The translations under genes and the position numbers were made by a program. 43,783 nucleotides of DNA from a virus: IMG/VR virus record IMGVR_UViG_3300028831_000243, positions 1-43,783 of that record; one strand, 5' to 3'. Positions 37,743-43,783 of this stretch are shown here, one piece after another. Numbering within the stretch: position 1 is the stretch's first letter; every line of letters starts with the position of its first letter. The notes beneath the pieces were generated by a model. That model did no database searches. It was given only the letters and a program-made list of their open reading frames with translations, and was not told where the DNA came from.

Positions 37743-38059
37743 CCGAGACCGACGTCACCAGCGCGATCGACATGCTCCGGGACGGCGACGAGGTCGTCAC
37801 CGTCGCCGGCCTGATCCGTCACCTCTCCGCTCTGCCGCCGGACCTGCCCGTGGTCATGTCCCTCGACGGCCCCGACCCGGGCGTGTGCTCGCCGCTGGAG
37901 TGGGTCAACGTCATGGGCTACTGGCCCGAGAGCCCCTACCACGGCGACCCCTTCACCTGGGACCCGGACGACGGCGACGACCCGGGAGTGGTGAGGGCGG
38001 TCGTGTTCGGCCCGCGCGGTCTGCCCGACGAGGCCCGGCCCCCGAAGGAAGGCGAGTAG
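37739..38059 (+). CDS. Hypothetical protein of the transfer module
   Basis: This 106-residue protein starts at GTG 37739 (GTGA). VAGLIRHLSALPPDLPVVMS, LDGPDPGVCSPLEWVN and then an acidic Asp/Pro stretch are typical of small AICE/plasmid proteins upstream of tra. No function known. Confidence 0.55.
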   Translation: MTETDVTSAIDMLRDGDEVVTVAGLIRHLSALPPDLPVVMSLDGPDPGVCSPLEWVNVMGYWPESPYHGDPFTWDPDDGDDPGVVRAVVFGPRGLPDEARPPKEGE

Positions 38060-38064
38060 CAGCC

Positions 38065-40137
38065 ATGACTGAAGGCGTCATCCCGTTCCCCCAGCGCCGG
38101 CCCGCCGACGAGCCGGAGGTGCAGCCCGCCGACGTGGTCGGGCCGGTCCTGTCCGGTGACGTGCTGGACCCGGACGGGCTGGCGCCGATCCCCGTCGACC
38201 CGCCCGCCGCCGCTCCCACCGGGCCGGTGTGGGAGCGGCAGGTCCAGCGGGCCGCGGTGGTCCCGGCGTGGGTCCGGGAGCCGGACACCCGCCGGGCCGC
38301 CGCCACCTGGGCGCTCGGCAACCTGTGGCACTCCGCCCGGTACCACGCCCTCCGCAGCCCCGTGTACGCGCTGCGGCTGCTCGCCGCGTCCCCCCGCGGG
38401 CTGGGCCGGACCGTCGCCGGCACTACGCGGTGGGTCGCGGACGTGGAGACCGCCGAGCAGCGGCGGGCGATCGGCACCGCGGACCCGAAGTCGCTGGTCC
38501 GGCTTGCCGAACTGCAGCAGGGCCGCACCAAGGCACGGCTGATCGCGGTCGGGTTCCTGACCCTGCTGCTCGCCGGGGGCTGGTTCGCGCTCGGCCTGGT
38601 CGGTCCGCACTGGTCGCGGACCCTACTGCTCGTGTCAGTGGTCGCCGCCCTGGGCGTGGTCGGCCGGAGGAAGGACAAGCCGTTGATCGGACAGGCCGTG
38701 AACGTGACCAAGGCCCCGAAGCTGACCGCCGAGTCGGTCACCCGCGCGCTGAAGGCCATCGGCATCGGCACCAAGGAGGAGGTGGCGTTCCCCTCCCCGA
38801 TCACCCGCGACGGGCCCGGCTGGCGCGCCGACGTGGACCTGCCGGGCGGGGTGACTGCGGCCGACGTGATGGCCAAGCGCGCCGAACTCGCCTCCGGCCT
38901 GCGCCGCAACGTGGGCTGCGTGTGGCCGGAGCCCGACCACGCCCAGCACGCCGGCCGGCTGATCCTGTGGGTCGGGGACGTGCCGATGAACGAGGCCCGG
39001 CCGCCGGCGTGGCCGCTGGCCCGGGCCGGGAAGGCGGACCTGTTCGAGCCGGCCCCGTTCCTCGTCGACCAGCGCGGCCGGTGGGTGAAGCTCCTGCTGA
39101 TGTACGCCAATGTGCTGATCGGGTCGATCCCGGGCGCGGGGAAGACGTTCGCGCTGCGCGTGCTGCTGCTCATCGCCGCCCTCGACCCCCGGTCGGAGCT
39201 GCGGCTGTTCGAGTTGAAGGGCACCGGTGACCTGTCGGTGTTCGAGAAGGTCGCGCACCACTACGGCTCCGGCCCGGACGACGACACCCTGCGCCGCTGC
39301 ATGGACTCGCTGCGGGAGGTGTACGCGCTGCTGGAGATCCGGGCCAAGGTCATCGCCGGGCTGCCGCGGAACGTGTGCCCGGAGAACAAGGTCACCCCGC
39401 AGCTGGCCGACCAGCGCCGACTGGGGCTGTGGCCGCTGGTCGTCGCGATCGACGAATGCCAGGAGTTGTTCTCCCACCCGGACTTCGGGAAGGAGGCCGA
39501 GCAGCTGTGCACGGCGATCATCAAGCGGGGTCGGGCGCTGGCCATCATCCTGCTGTTGGCGACCCAGCGCCCGGACAAGGATTCGCTGCCGACGGGGATC
39601 TCCGCGAACGTGGCGATCCGGTTCTGCCTGCGGGTCATGGGCCACGTCGAGAACGACATGGTCCTGGGTACCGGGGCTCACCGCAACGGGTTCAAGGCGA
39701 CGATGCTGACCCAGCGGGACAAGGGCATCGGGTGGCTCGCCGGGGCCACCGATGAGCCACTGATCGGCCGGTCCGCGTACATCGATGGACCAGCGGCGGA
39801 GCGGATCGTGGACCGGGCCCACGCGCTGCGGGAAGCGGCCGGGACGCTGTCCGGCTACGCGGTCGGGGAGCGGCAGGGCGACGGCCCGGAGTGGTACGTG
39901 GTCGAGGACGTGCTGGGTGTGCTGCACGAGGAGCAGGCCCACTCGGACGTGATCTGCGCACGGCTGGCGCTGCAGTGGCCGGAGCGGTACGGCGGCTGGG
40001 GCCCGGCGCAGTTGGCGCTGGCGTTGAAGGCGTACGGGGTGCGGTCGCAGCGGAACACGTGGGCGGAGAAGTCGGAGGGCGGCATGGGCAACCGCGCCGG
40101 GTTCCGCCGCCAGGATCTCCTCGACTCCGCGGACTGA
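38065..40137 (+). CDS. FtsK/SpoIIIE-type conjugative DNA translocase (TraB-like)
   Basis: This 690-residue protein starts at ATG 38065. Residues 1-60 are Pro-rich; hydrophobic segments around 157-180 and 186-200 are membrane helices. The motor domain has Walker A GSIPGAGKT (353-361) and Walker B LVVAIDECQ (458-466), with LLATQRPDKDSLPTGISAN after it. The C-terminal 100 residues form a winged-helix-like tail (HSDVICARLALQWPERYGGW, LALALKAYGVRSQRNTW) that may read specific DNA. TraB-type proteins move double-stranded DNA between mycelial cells without a relaxase, as in Streptomyces plasmids. Confidence 0.93.
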   Translation: MTEGVIPFPQRRPADEPEVQPADVVGPVLSGDVLDPDGLAPIPVDPPAAAPTGPVWERQVQRAAVVPAWVREPDTRRAAATWALGNLWHSARYHALRSPVYALRLLAASPRGLGRTVAGTTRWVADVETAEQRRAIGTADPKSLVRLAELQQGRTKARLIAVGFLTLLLAGGWFALGLVGPHWSRTLLLVSVVAALGVVGRRKDKPLIGQAVNVTKAPKLTAESVTRALKAIGIGTKEEVAFPSPITRDGPGWRADVDLPGGVTAADVMAKRAELASGLRRNVGCVWPEPDHAQHAGRLILWVGDVPMNEARPPAWPLARAGKADLFEPAPFLVDQRGRWVKLLLMYANVLIGSIPGAGKTFALRVLLLIAALDPRSELRLFELKGTGDLSVFEKVAHHYGSGPDDDTLRRCMDSLREVYALLEIRAKVIAGLPRNVCPENKVTPQLADQRRLGLWPLVVAIDECQELFSHPDFGKEAEQLCTAIIKRGRALAIILLLATQRPDKDSLPTGISANVAIRFCLRVMGHVENDMVLGTGAHRNGFKATMLTQRDKGIGWLAGATDEPLIGRSAYIDGPAAERIVDRAHALREAAGTLSGYAVGERQGDGPEWYVVEDVLGVLHEEQAHSDVICARLALQWPERYGGWGPAQLALALKAYGVRSQRNTWAEKSEGGMGNRAGFRRQDLLDSAD

Positions 40138-40167
40138 CCGGCGGCCCCAGACCTAGCCGGCCGCCGG
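40138..40167 (+). terminator. Hairpin behind the tra gene
   Basis: CCGGCGGCC (40138-40146) pairs with GGCCGCCGG (40159-40167) across a 12-base loop, directly after the tra stop. There is no T-tract, so it may be a weak terminator or an mRNA 3'-end stabiliser. Confidence 0.5.
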
Positions 40168-40217
40168 CCCCGAACTCCCGCTTCCAGGCGTCAGCGGCGT
40201 CTCTCGCTGGAGGTGGT

Positions 40218-40294
40218 CTAGGGGACTAGTGCGCAGGTCAGAGGGCATGTTCGGCTCTAGATCCAACTCTAGGACTAGAGCCTTGGGACTCTAG
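40218..40294. repeat. CTAG-rich regulatory or transfer region
   Basis: Six CTAG tetranucleotides occur within 77 bases (40218, 40226, 40257, 40269, 40275, 40291), a seventh at 40153. They form inverted repeats: GGCTCTAG (40253-40260) with CTAGAGCC (40275-40282), and CTCTAG with CTAGAG around 40267-40280. CTAG is usually rare in such GC-rich DNA. The region lies between tra and the spread gene and may be a promoter operator array or a cis-acting transfer locus. Confidence 0.6.
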
Positions 40295-40305
40295 AAGGGA
40301 CAGCC

Positions 40306-41175
40306 ATGTCGGGCGACGCGGAGCCGGCGGTCACGCCGGTGCACTGGGTCGAGACGACGGTGGAGTGGGTGGCCGGGCTGGCTCTGGCCGCCGCCGGCAT
40401 GACGTCCGGTTTCACCCATCTCATCGAGAATGCGCAGTCGCATCAGGTGTCGACGCCGCTGGCTTGGGCGACTGCGGTGACGGTTGAGTTGTGTGTGGTG
40501 TACGCCGGGTTGAAGGTGCGACGGCGGGTGGCCGAACGGCGTTCGGTGTGGTTTCCGGCGGCGTTGCTGGTGGCCGGATTCGGGCTGTCGATGGCGTCGC
40601 AGTTGGCGAAGGCGGAGCACACGGCGTGGGGTCGGATCTACGCGGCGTGGCCGGTGCTGGCGTTCCTGTGGGTGGCCAAGTTGACCGTGTCGGACCTGGC
40701 TCACCGGGCCGAGGCGATGGACCACGAGCGGTCCATCGAGGTGGCTCATGCGGAGGAGGTTCAGCGGCTCACGGGGCAGGTTCATGACCTGGGTCAGCGG
40801 CTGGCTGAGGCGGAGTCCGTGAACCAGTCCTTGACCCAGGACCTGGACCAGCGGTTGACCCGGGCGCAGGTGGACCGCGAGGCCGAGGTTGGTCGGCTGC
40901 GGGACGAGGTTCAGCGGCTCACGGTCCGGCTGTCCAAGGCGCAGCAGGACCGGCCGGCGACGGTTCGGCGGCCGGAGCCGGCGGCGCTGCCGGCCGGTGA
41001 GACGCAGCTGGAGAAGGCGGCCCGGGTCGCCGCCGAGTGGCGGGCCAAGCACGGGAAGCGGCCGACGCAGAGCGAGCTCGCGGACGCGGCGGACGTGAGC
41101 GTCAGCACCGCGAAGCGGGCGCTCGGGGAGATGCGGGACGAGCCGGTCATGCGGCTGGTGGAGGGCGCCCGGTGA
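40306..41175 (+). CDS. Membrane/coiled-coil/HTH spread-like protein
   Basis: This 289-residue protein starts at ATG 40306. The N-terminal half is a membrane domain with about four helices (VAGLALAAAGMTSGFTHLI, LAWATAVTVELCVVYAGL, WFPAALLVAGFGLSMAS, IYAAWPVLAFLWVAKL), like DUF2637/SpdB-type plasmid spread proteins. A long coiled coil (about 140-225) follows, and the last 50 residues hold an HTH (PTQSELADAADVSVSTAKRA). It probably acts with TraB in intramycelial spread. The C-terminal HTH suggests DNA binding. Confidence 0.75.
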   Translation: MSGDAEPAVTPVHWVETTVEWVAGLALAAAGMTSGFTHLIENAQSHQVSTPLAWATAVTVELCVVYAGLKVRRRVAERRSVWFPAALLVAGFGLSMASQLAKAEHTAWGRIYAAWPVLAFLWVAKLTVSDLAHRAEAMDHERSIEVAHAEEVQRLTGQVHDLGQRLAEAESVNQSLTQDLDQRLTRAQVDREAEVGRLRDEVQRLTVRLSKAQQDRPATVRRPEPAALPAGETQLEKAARVAAEWRAKHGKRPTQSELADAADVSVSTAKRALGEMRDEPVMRLVEGAR

Positions 41176-41381
41176 CCGGCGACGGCGCGCTGGCCCTGGC
41201 CGCTGTCGGCGGCGGGTACGCGGCCCTGTGCCGGTTCTGGCCGCTGGCGACGTGCCGCCGCTGCGACGGCTCGGGGAAGCTCTACGCCCCGTCGGGGAAG
41301 ACGTTCCGCCGGTGCACTCGGTGTGAGGGCCGGGGTGACCGGCTCCGGTGGGGCGCCAAGCTGTTCGGCGGCAAGCGATGA
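41172..41381 (+). CDS. Small DnaJ-type zinc-finger protein
   Basis: This 69-residue protein starts at GTG 41172 (GTGA). After a hydrophobic N-terminus, CRRCDGSGKLYAPSGKTFRR then CTRCEGRGDR gives two CxxCxGxG motifs, the DnaJ zinc-centre pattern. Small proteins of this sort are frequent next to spd genes in AICEs. Role unknown. Confidence 0.75.
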   Translation: MTGDGALALAAVGGGYAALCRFWPLATCRRCDGSGKLYAPSGKTFRRCTRCEGRGDRLRWGAKLFGGKR

Positions 41382-41575
41382 ACACGATGGGCATGACACC
41401 GGAGGAGTACGCGGCCTGGTTGGCGTGGTGCGCCGAGGCCGTCATGGTCAAGGCTCCGGCCCATCCCGCCCGGCTGCGCCCGGGGCAGTGGTTCACGCGC
41501 TGCTGTGACTGCGGTGCCACGGCGGTGCTGGACTGGGCGGGCTCGCCACATCCGGATGGGCGGTGCCCAGGATGA
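41378..41575 (+). CDS. Small hypothetical protein
   Basis: This 65-residue protein starts at ATG 41378 (ATGA). MTPEEYAAWLAWCAEAVMVK is a helix; CCDCGATAVLDWAGSPHPDG has CxxC and a His. It ends in an ATGA overlap with the recombinase. Unknown function. Confidence 0.55.
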   Translation: MNTMGMTPEEYAAWLAWCAEAVMVKAPAHPARLRPGQWFTRCCDCGATAVLDWAGSPHPDGRCPG

Positions 41576-42468
41576 CGGCCGCGGTCCTGCGGCTGGTTCA
41601 GGCCAACCCGGCGCCGGACGACGACTGGTGGTCCAGGTGGCTGGGCCAGTTCAGCCTGAACACGCAGGAGGCGTACCGGCGGGACTTCGAGCAGTGGACC
41701 GCGTGGCTCGACGGCCGGGAACTGCATTCGGCGCGGCCGGGGGACGTGAACGCGTGGGTGGGTCACCTGCGGGACGACCTGGGCCGGGCGTCCTCGACCG
41801 TGTCCCGGAAGGTCGTGGCGGTCGCCTCCTACTACGAGTGGGCGAGGGAGGAGGGCCTGACCGACTGCCGGCCCATCCCGAAGCGGCGGCCGAAGCGCAA
41901 CGCCGGGCCGGTGCACCTGGGGATCGACCGCGGGCAGGCCCGGGCGGTGCTGGCCGAGGCGGAGCGGTACTCGCCGCGCGGGTACGCCCTGATGGCGGTC
42001 CTCGTGTTCTGCGGGCTGCGGGTGTCCGAGGCGGTCGGGCTGGAGTTGGAGCGGTTCGGGCAGCAGCGGGGGCACCGGGTCGTGGACGTGCACGGCAAGG
42101 GCGACAAGACGCGGACCGTGCCCGTCCCGGCGCCGGCGTGGGTGCCGGTCGAGACGTACCTGGCAGGCCGCACGGCGGGGCCGGTGTTCGTCACCGCGAC
42201 GGGCCGGGCGTGGGACCGGTCGGGGGCGTACAAGGCGGTGCAGCGGATCGGGGCGCGGGCCGGGGTGGACCTGTACCCGCACCTGATGCGGCACACGGCG
42301 ATCACCCTGGCGCTGGACGCGGGGGCGCCGGTGGACCGGGTACAGGGCTGGGCCGGGCACGCGAGCTTGGACACGACGATGGGCTACGCCCGAGCCCGGC
42401 AGCAGTTGGACGCCTCCCCCGGCTACGACGTGGCCCGGTGGCTGGCCGAGGACGGGGACGGGTCGTGA
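41572..42468 (+). CDS. Tyrosine recombinase of the transfer module
   Basis: This 298-residue protein starts at ATG 41572 (ATGA). The SAM-like N-domain reads SLNTQEAYRRDFEQWTAWLD. The catalytic residues are Arg150 (CGLRVSEAVGL), Lys176 (HGKGDKTRTV), His237 and Arg240 (HLMRHTAITL), His263 (GHASLDTTMGY) and Tyr272. It is complete and XerC-like, about 60 residues shorter than classical AICE integrases. It may integrate the element or resolve dimers. It differs from the integrase at 31103. Confidence 0.93.
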   Translation: MTAAVLRLVQANPAPDDDWWSRWLGQFSLNTQEAYRRDFEQWTAWLDGRELHSARPGDVNAWVGHLRDDLGRASSTVSRKVVAVASYYEWAREEGLTDCRPIPKRRPKRNAGPVHLGIDRGQARAVLAEAERYSPRGYALMAVLVFCGLRVSEAVGLELERFGQQRGHRVVDVHGKGDKTRTVPVPAPAWVPVETYLAGRTAGPVFVTATGRAWDRSGAYKAVQRIGARAGVDLYPHLMRHTAITLALDAGAPVDRVQGWAGHASLDTTMGYARARQQLDASPGYDVARWLAEDGDGS

Positions 42469-42650
42469 GCCGGTGGTCGGGCGGGCAGTTTGGCGCCGGG
42501 CTGGCGGACCGTCCAGCGCATGAACTGGCGCAGCACTTCGGAGCGGTTGCGGTTCCCGACGGCGGCGCCGAACTGGTCCCACAGGTCGGGGTCGACGCGG
42601 ATGGGAACGGTCGGGGTGTGGCGGGGTCTGTGGTCGCCGGCTTGTGCCAT
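42423..42650 (-). CDS. Ribbon-helix-helix regulator
   Basis: This 75-residue protein starts at ATG 42650 and overlaps the end of the recombinase gene by 46 bases, convergently. TVPIRVDPDLWDQFGAAVGN is the ribbon and first helix, RNRSEVLRQFMRWTV the second helix with the NRSEVLR signature of CopG/MetJ-Arc proteins. The C-terminal tail is Pro/Ser-rich. Three identical operators lie just upstream, so it probably represses itself and perhaps the divergent genes. No toxin partner is seen. Confidence 0.85.
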   Translation of the reverse strand: MAQAGDHRPRHTPTVPIRVDPDLWDQFGAAVGNRNRSEVLRQFMRWTVRQPGAKLPARPPAHDPSPSSASHRATS

Positions 42651-42670
42651 GCCACGCAGCCTACCTCATC

Positions 42671-42727
42671 GTGTAGCTACATGGCGTCTTGTTGTGTAGC
42701 TACACCGACGCTAGTGTGTAGCTACAC
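42671..42727. promoter_or_regulatory. Triple palindromic operator
   Basis: Three copies of the 12-bp palindrome GTGTAGCTACAC lie at 42671-42682 (last base T), 42694-42705 and 42716-42727. Start-to-start spacing is 23 and 22 bases, about two DNA turns, so all three lie on one face. They are placed upstream of the ribbon-helix-helix gene on the minus strand and of the small plus-strand genes. This is typical of cooperative RHH binding. Confidence 0.85.
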
Positions 42728-42803
42728 GAAAGCGGCCCCGGCCGGCGCTGACGACGCCGGGCCGAGGCCTTGATCCAAACCCTCCAAGGAAGGGCAGGAC
42801 CCG

Positions 42804-42842
42804 ATGCAGGAGCGTAACGAATCGACAGGCGGCGCGTCGTGA
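42804..42842 (+). CDS. 12-codon leader ORF
   Basis: ATG 42804, with AGGAAGGGCAGG before it, reads MQERNESTGGAS and stops at 42842, overlapping the next GTG at 42839 (GTGA). It probably delivers ribosomes to the downstream gene, which has no ribosome binding site of its own. Confidence 0.4.
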   Translation: MQERNESTGGAS

Positions 42843-43075
42843 GCCGGGACCTGGGGCAGGCGCCGTCATGGCTGGCCGCCTTCGCGCTCGTCCTGGTCGC
42901 GGTGTTGACGCTGGCGCTGCGGATCGTGGACCTGTTCGCCGCGCTCGCCGCCGACTTCACCCACCGCGCGGCCGGGCTGGCCGCGCACGCCGACGAGGCG
43001 CTGACCGCCCGCTGGGGCATGGCACCGCTCGGGTCGGCGCTGGTCGTGGTCGACCCGCAGGCAGGTGCCCGGTGA
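42839..43075 (+). CDS. Small membrane protein
   Basis: This 78-residue protein starts at GTG 42839 (GTGA). LAAFALVLVAVLTLALRIVD is a membrane helix followed by an amphipathic segment (FAALAADFTHRAAGLAAHAD). It ends with a GTGA overlap to the RapZ-like gene. Unknown function. Confidence 0.55.
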   Translation: MSRDLGQAPSWLAAFALVLVAVLTLALRIVDLFAALAADFTHRAAGLAAHADEALTARWGMAPLGSALVVVDPQAGAR

Positions 43076-43524
43076 GCGGCATCATCCAGATCGTGCTGAT
43101 CAGCTTCGGCTACCTGCACGCCCCGCCGCCGACGGACGCGGAACTGGTCGTGGACGTACGGGAGACGCTGTACGACCCGCACCTGGACCCGGCGATGCGG
43201 CAACTGACCGGCCGGGACGTCCGGGTCGCCCACCGGGTGTTGGCAACCCCCGGCGCGACCGACCTGGTCAGCGAGCTGGCGGACGTGGTGAGCCTGATGG
43301 CGCGGCTGAACTCCCAGCCCCGCCGAGGGCAGCCCGACCGGCTGACCACAGCGGCAGTTGGCTGCGCCGATGGACGGCACCAGTCGGTGGCGCTGATCGA
43401 GCACATGGCAGCGATGCTGCGCAGTGACGGATGGAACGTCGAGGTTGGACACCGGGACGTACATCGTCCGATCGGATGTCGGCTGCCGGGTGGTTGCCGG
43501 GAGCTGCCGGGCGGTGCGACGTGA
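43072..43524 (+). CDS. Standalone RapZ C-terminal-domain protein
   Basis: This 150-residue protein starts at GTG 43072 (GTGA). IVLISFGYLHAPPPTDAELV, then DVRETLYDPHLDPAMRQLTG, VGCADGRHQSVALIEHMA and VGHRDVHRP match the RapZ (YvcJ) C-terminal domain: SFGF/Y, D-R-x-L-x-D-P, GCTGG-x-H-R-S-V-like (here GCADGRHQSV, 97-106) and the HRD end. The N-terminal P-loop kinase domain of RapZ is absent. In RapZ this domain binds a sugar-phosphate signal and RNA partner. The role here is unknown. Confidence 0.85.
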   Translation: MSGIIQIVLISFGYLHAPPPTDAELVVDVRETLYDPHLDPAMRQLTGRDVRVAHRVLATPGATDLVSELADVVSLMARLNSQPRRGQPDRLTTAAVGCADGRHQSVALIEHMAAMLRSDGWNVEVGHRDVHRPIGCRLPGGCRELPGGAT

Positions 43525-43783
43525 GCACAGCGTGCGTGTTCTGCGCGAGGGTTGCCGCTGGTGAGGTCGAGCAGGAGTGGTCAGATGCGGTGGCGTTCAG
43601 CCCGCGCCGGCCGGTCACGCCGGGGCACCTGCTGGTGCTGCCGCGCCGGCACGTGTCCGACGTGGCGGCGGAGCCGGAGGTGAGCGCGGCAACGATGCGC
43701 GCCGCCGCCGAGGTCGTCCAGGTGGCCCGGGCCGCGACAGGGCTGGACTACAACGTGATCACATCGGTCGGCCCGGCGGCCAC
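43521..43783 (+). CDS. HIT-family protein, cut by the window end
   Basis: The GTG at 43521 overlaps the preceding stop (GTGA). CVFCARVAAGEVEQEWSDAV, then RPVTPGHLLVLPRRHVSDVA and GLDYNVITSVGPAA match the start of histidine-triad nucleotide hydrolases (CVFC, P-GH-LV-P-H). The His-x-His-x-His-xx catalytic motif should come after the last visible base. Such enzymes hydrolyse AMP-lysine or dinucleotides. The pairing with RapZ-C suggests a nucleotide or RNA-signal accessory module. Confidence 0.85.
   Translation, partial: MSTACVFCARVAAGEVEQEWSDAVAFSPRRPVTPGHLLVLPRRHVSDVAAEPEVSAATMRAAAEVVQVARAATGLDYNVITSVGPAA

Noticed and set aside
37961-38174. GACCCGGA octamers resembling TraB recognition repeats of Streptomyces plasmid pSVH1
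   Set aside because: Only two scattered exact copies exist, and both encode Asp-Pro-Asp in coding DNA, so chance from codon use explains them.
40291-42582. 763-codon open frame on the minus strand
   Set aside because: It mirrors the spread, zinc-finger and recombinase genes on the plus strand; its translation is Arg/Pro/His-rich with no domain, as expected of an antisense shadow in GC-rich DNA.
42423-42650. Ribbon-helix-helix gene as antitoxin of a toxin-antitoxin pair
   Set aside because: No toxin-like gene lies next to it in the same orientation; the neighbouring downstream gene is the convergent recombinase.
1-43783. tRNA genes, CRISPR arrays, rRNA and insertion sequences
   Set aside because: No cloverleaf-like gene, no regularly spaced repeat-spacer array and no transposase was seen on either strand. 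A computational tRNA search would be needed to exclude a diverged tRNA or an att-tRNA fragment.

Overview
The window is very high-GC DNA with many GTG starts, actinobacterial-type ribosome binding sites and mycobacteriophage/Streptomyces-phage-like proteins. An actinobacterial host is likely, plausibly Micromonosporaceae, but no rRNA, tRNA or housekeeping gene is present to prove the genus. I see no CRISPR array, no tRNA and no insertion sequence. No gene-free stretch exceeds 300 bases; the longest is 36926-37212. Genes are packed so tightly that almost every junction is a 4-base GTGA/ATGA or a TGATG overlap, so starts were mostly set by translational coupling.

Region A (1-30626, minus strand) is most of a siphovirus-type temperate phage, transcribed right to left from a promoter near 30.63 kb. 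The early half (30.6-13.3 kb) carries a small HTH protein, many small unknown proteins, a MazG-like protein, a DUF4326 protein, a short beta-clamp-like protein, a RecE-like/RecT pair, two HNH proteins, a VRR-NUC nuclease, a replication initiator with origin-like repeats, a DnaB-type helicase, a C5 cytosine methyltransferase, a sigma-like protein and a second MazG-like protein. The late half (13.2-0 kb) runs small terminase, large terminase, portal, prohead protease, HK97 capsid, a glycosyltransferase/methyltransferase/epimerase cassette, then head-tail connector genes. The window begins inside a further glycosyltransferase-like gene. Its first 229 bases are a perfect foldback, probably an assembly or amplification chimera at a contig end. 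Tail and lysis genes would lie beyond that end.

Region B (30627-35587, plus strand) starts at a divergent control region with an 18-bp palindrome set inside a TTGACA promoter. It continues with an HTH protein, a tyrosine integrase overlapping it by ATGA, and about twelve small coupled genes ending at a strong bidirectional hairpin. Sequence similarities between region A and B proteins suggest that both belong to one phage.

Region C (35619-43783) looks like a conjugative element module of the actinobacterial AICE/plasmid type. It has a GNAT acetyltransferase and a GntR/UTRA regulator on the minus strand. On the plus strand it has small membrane proteins, an FtsK/SpoIIIE-type TraB-like translocase, a CTAG-rich spacer, a membrane/coiled-coil/HTH spread-like protein, zinc-finger proteins, a second tyrosine recombinase, a convergent ribbon-helix-helix regulator with three identical operators, a standalone RapZ C-terminal domain and a HIT protein cut by the window end. 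No host gene separates B from C, so the contig may be two adjacent integrated elements or a phage-conjugative chimera. I see no recognisable Rep initiator of the RepSA type and no assignable att site.
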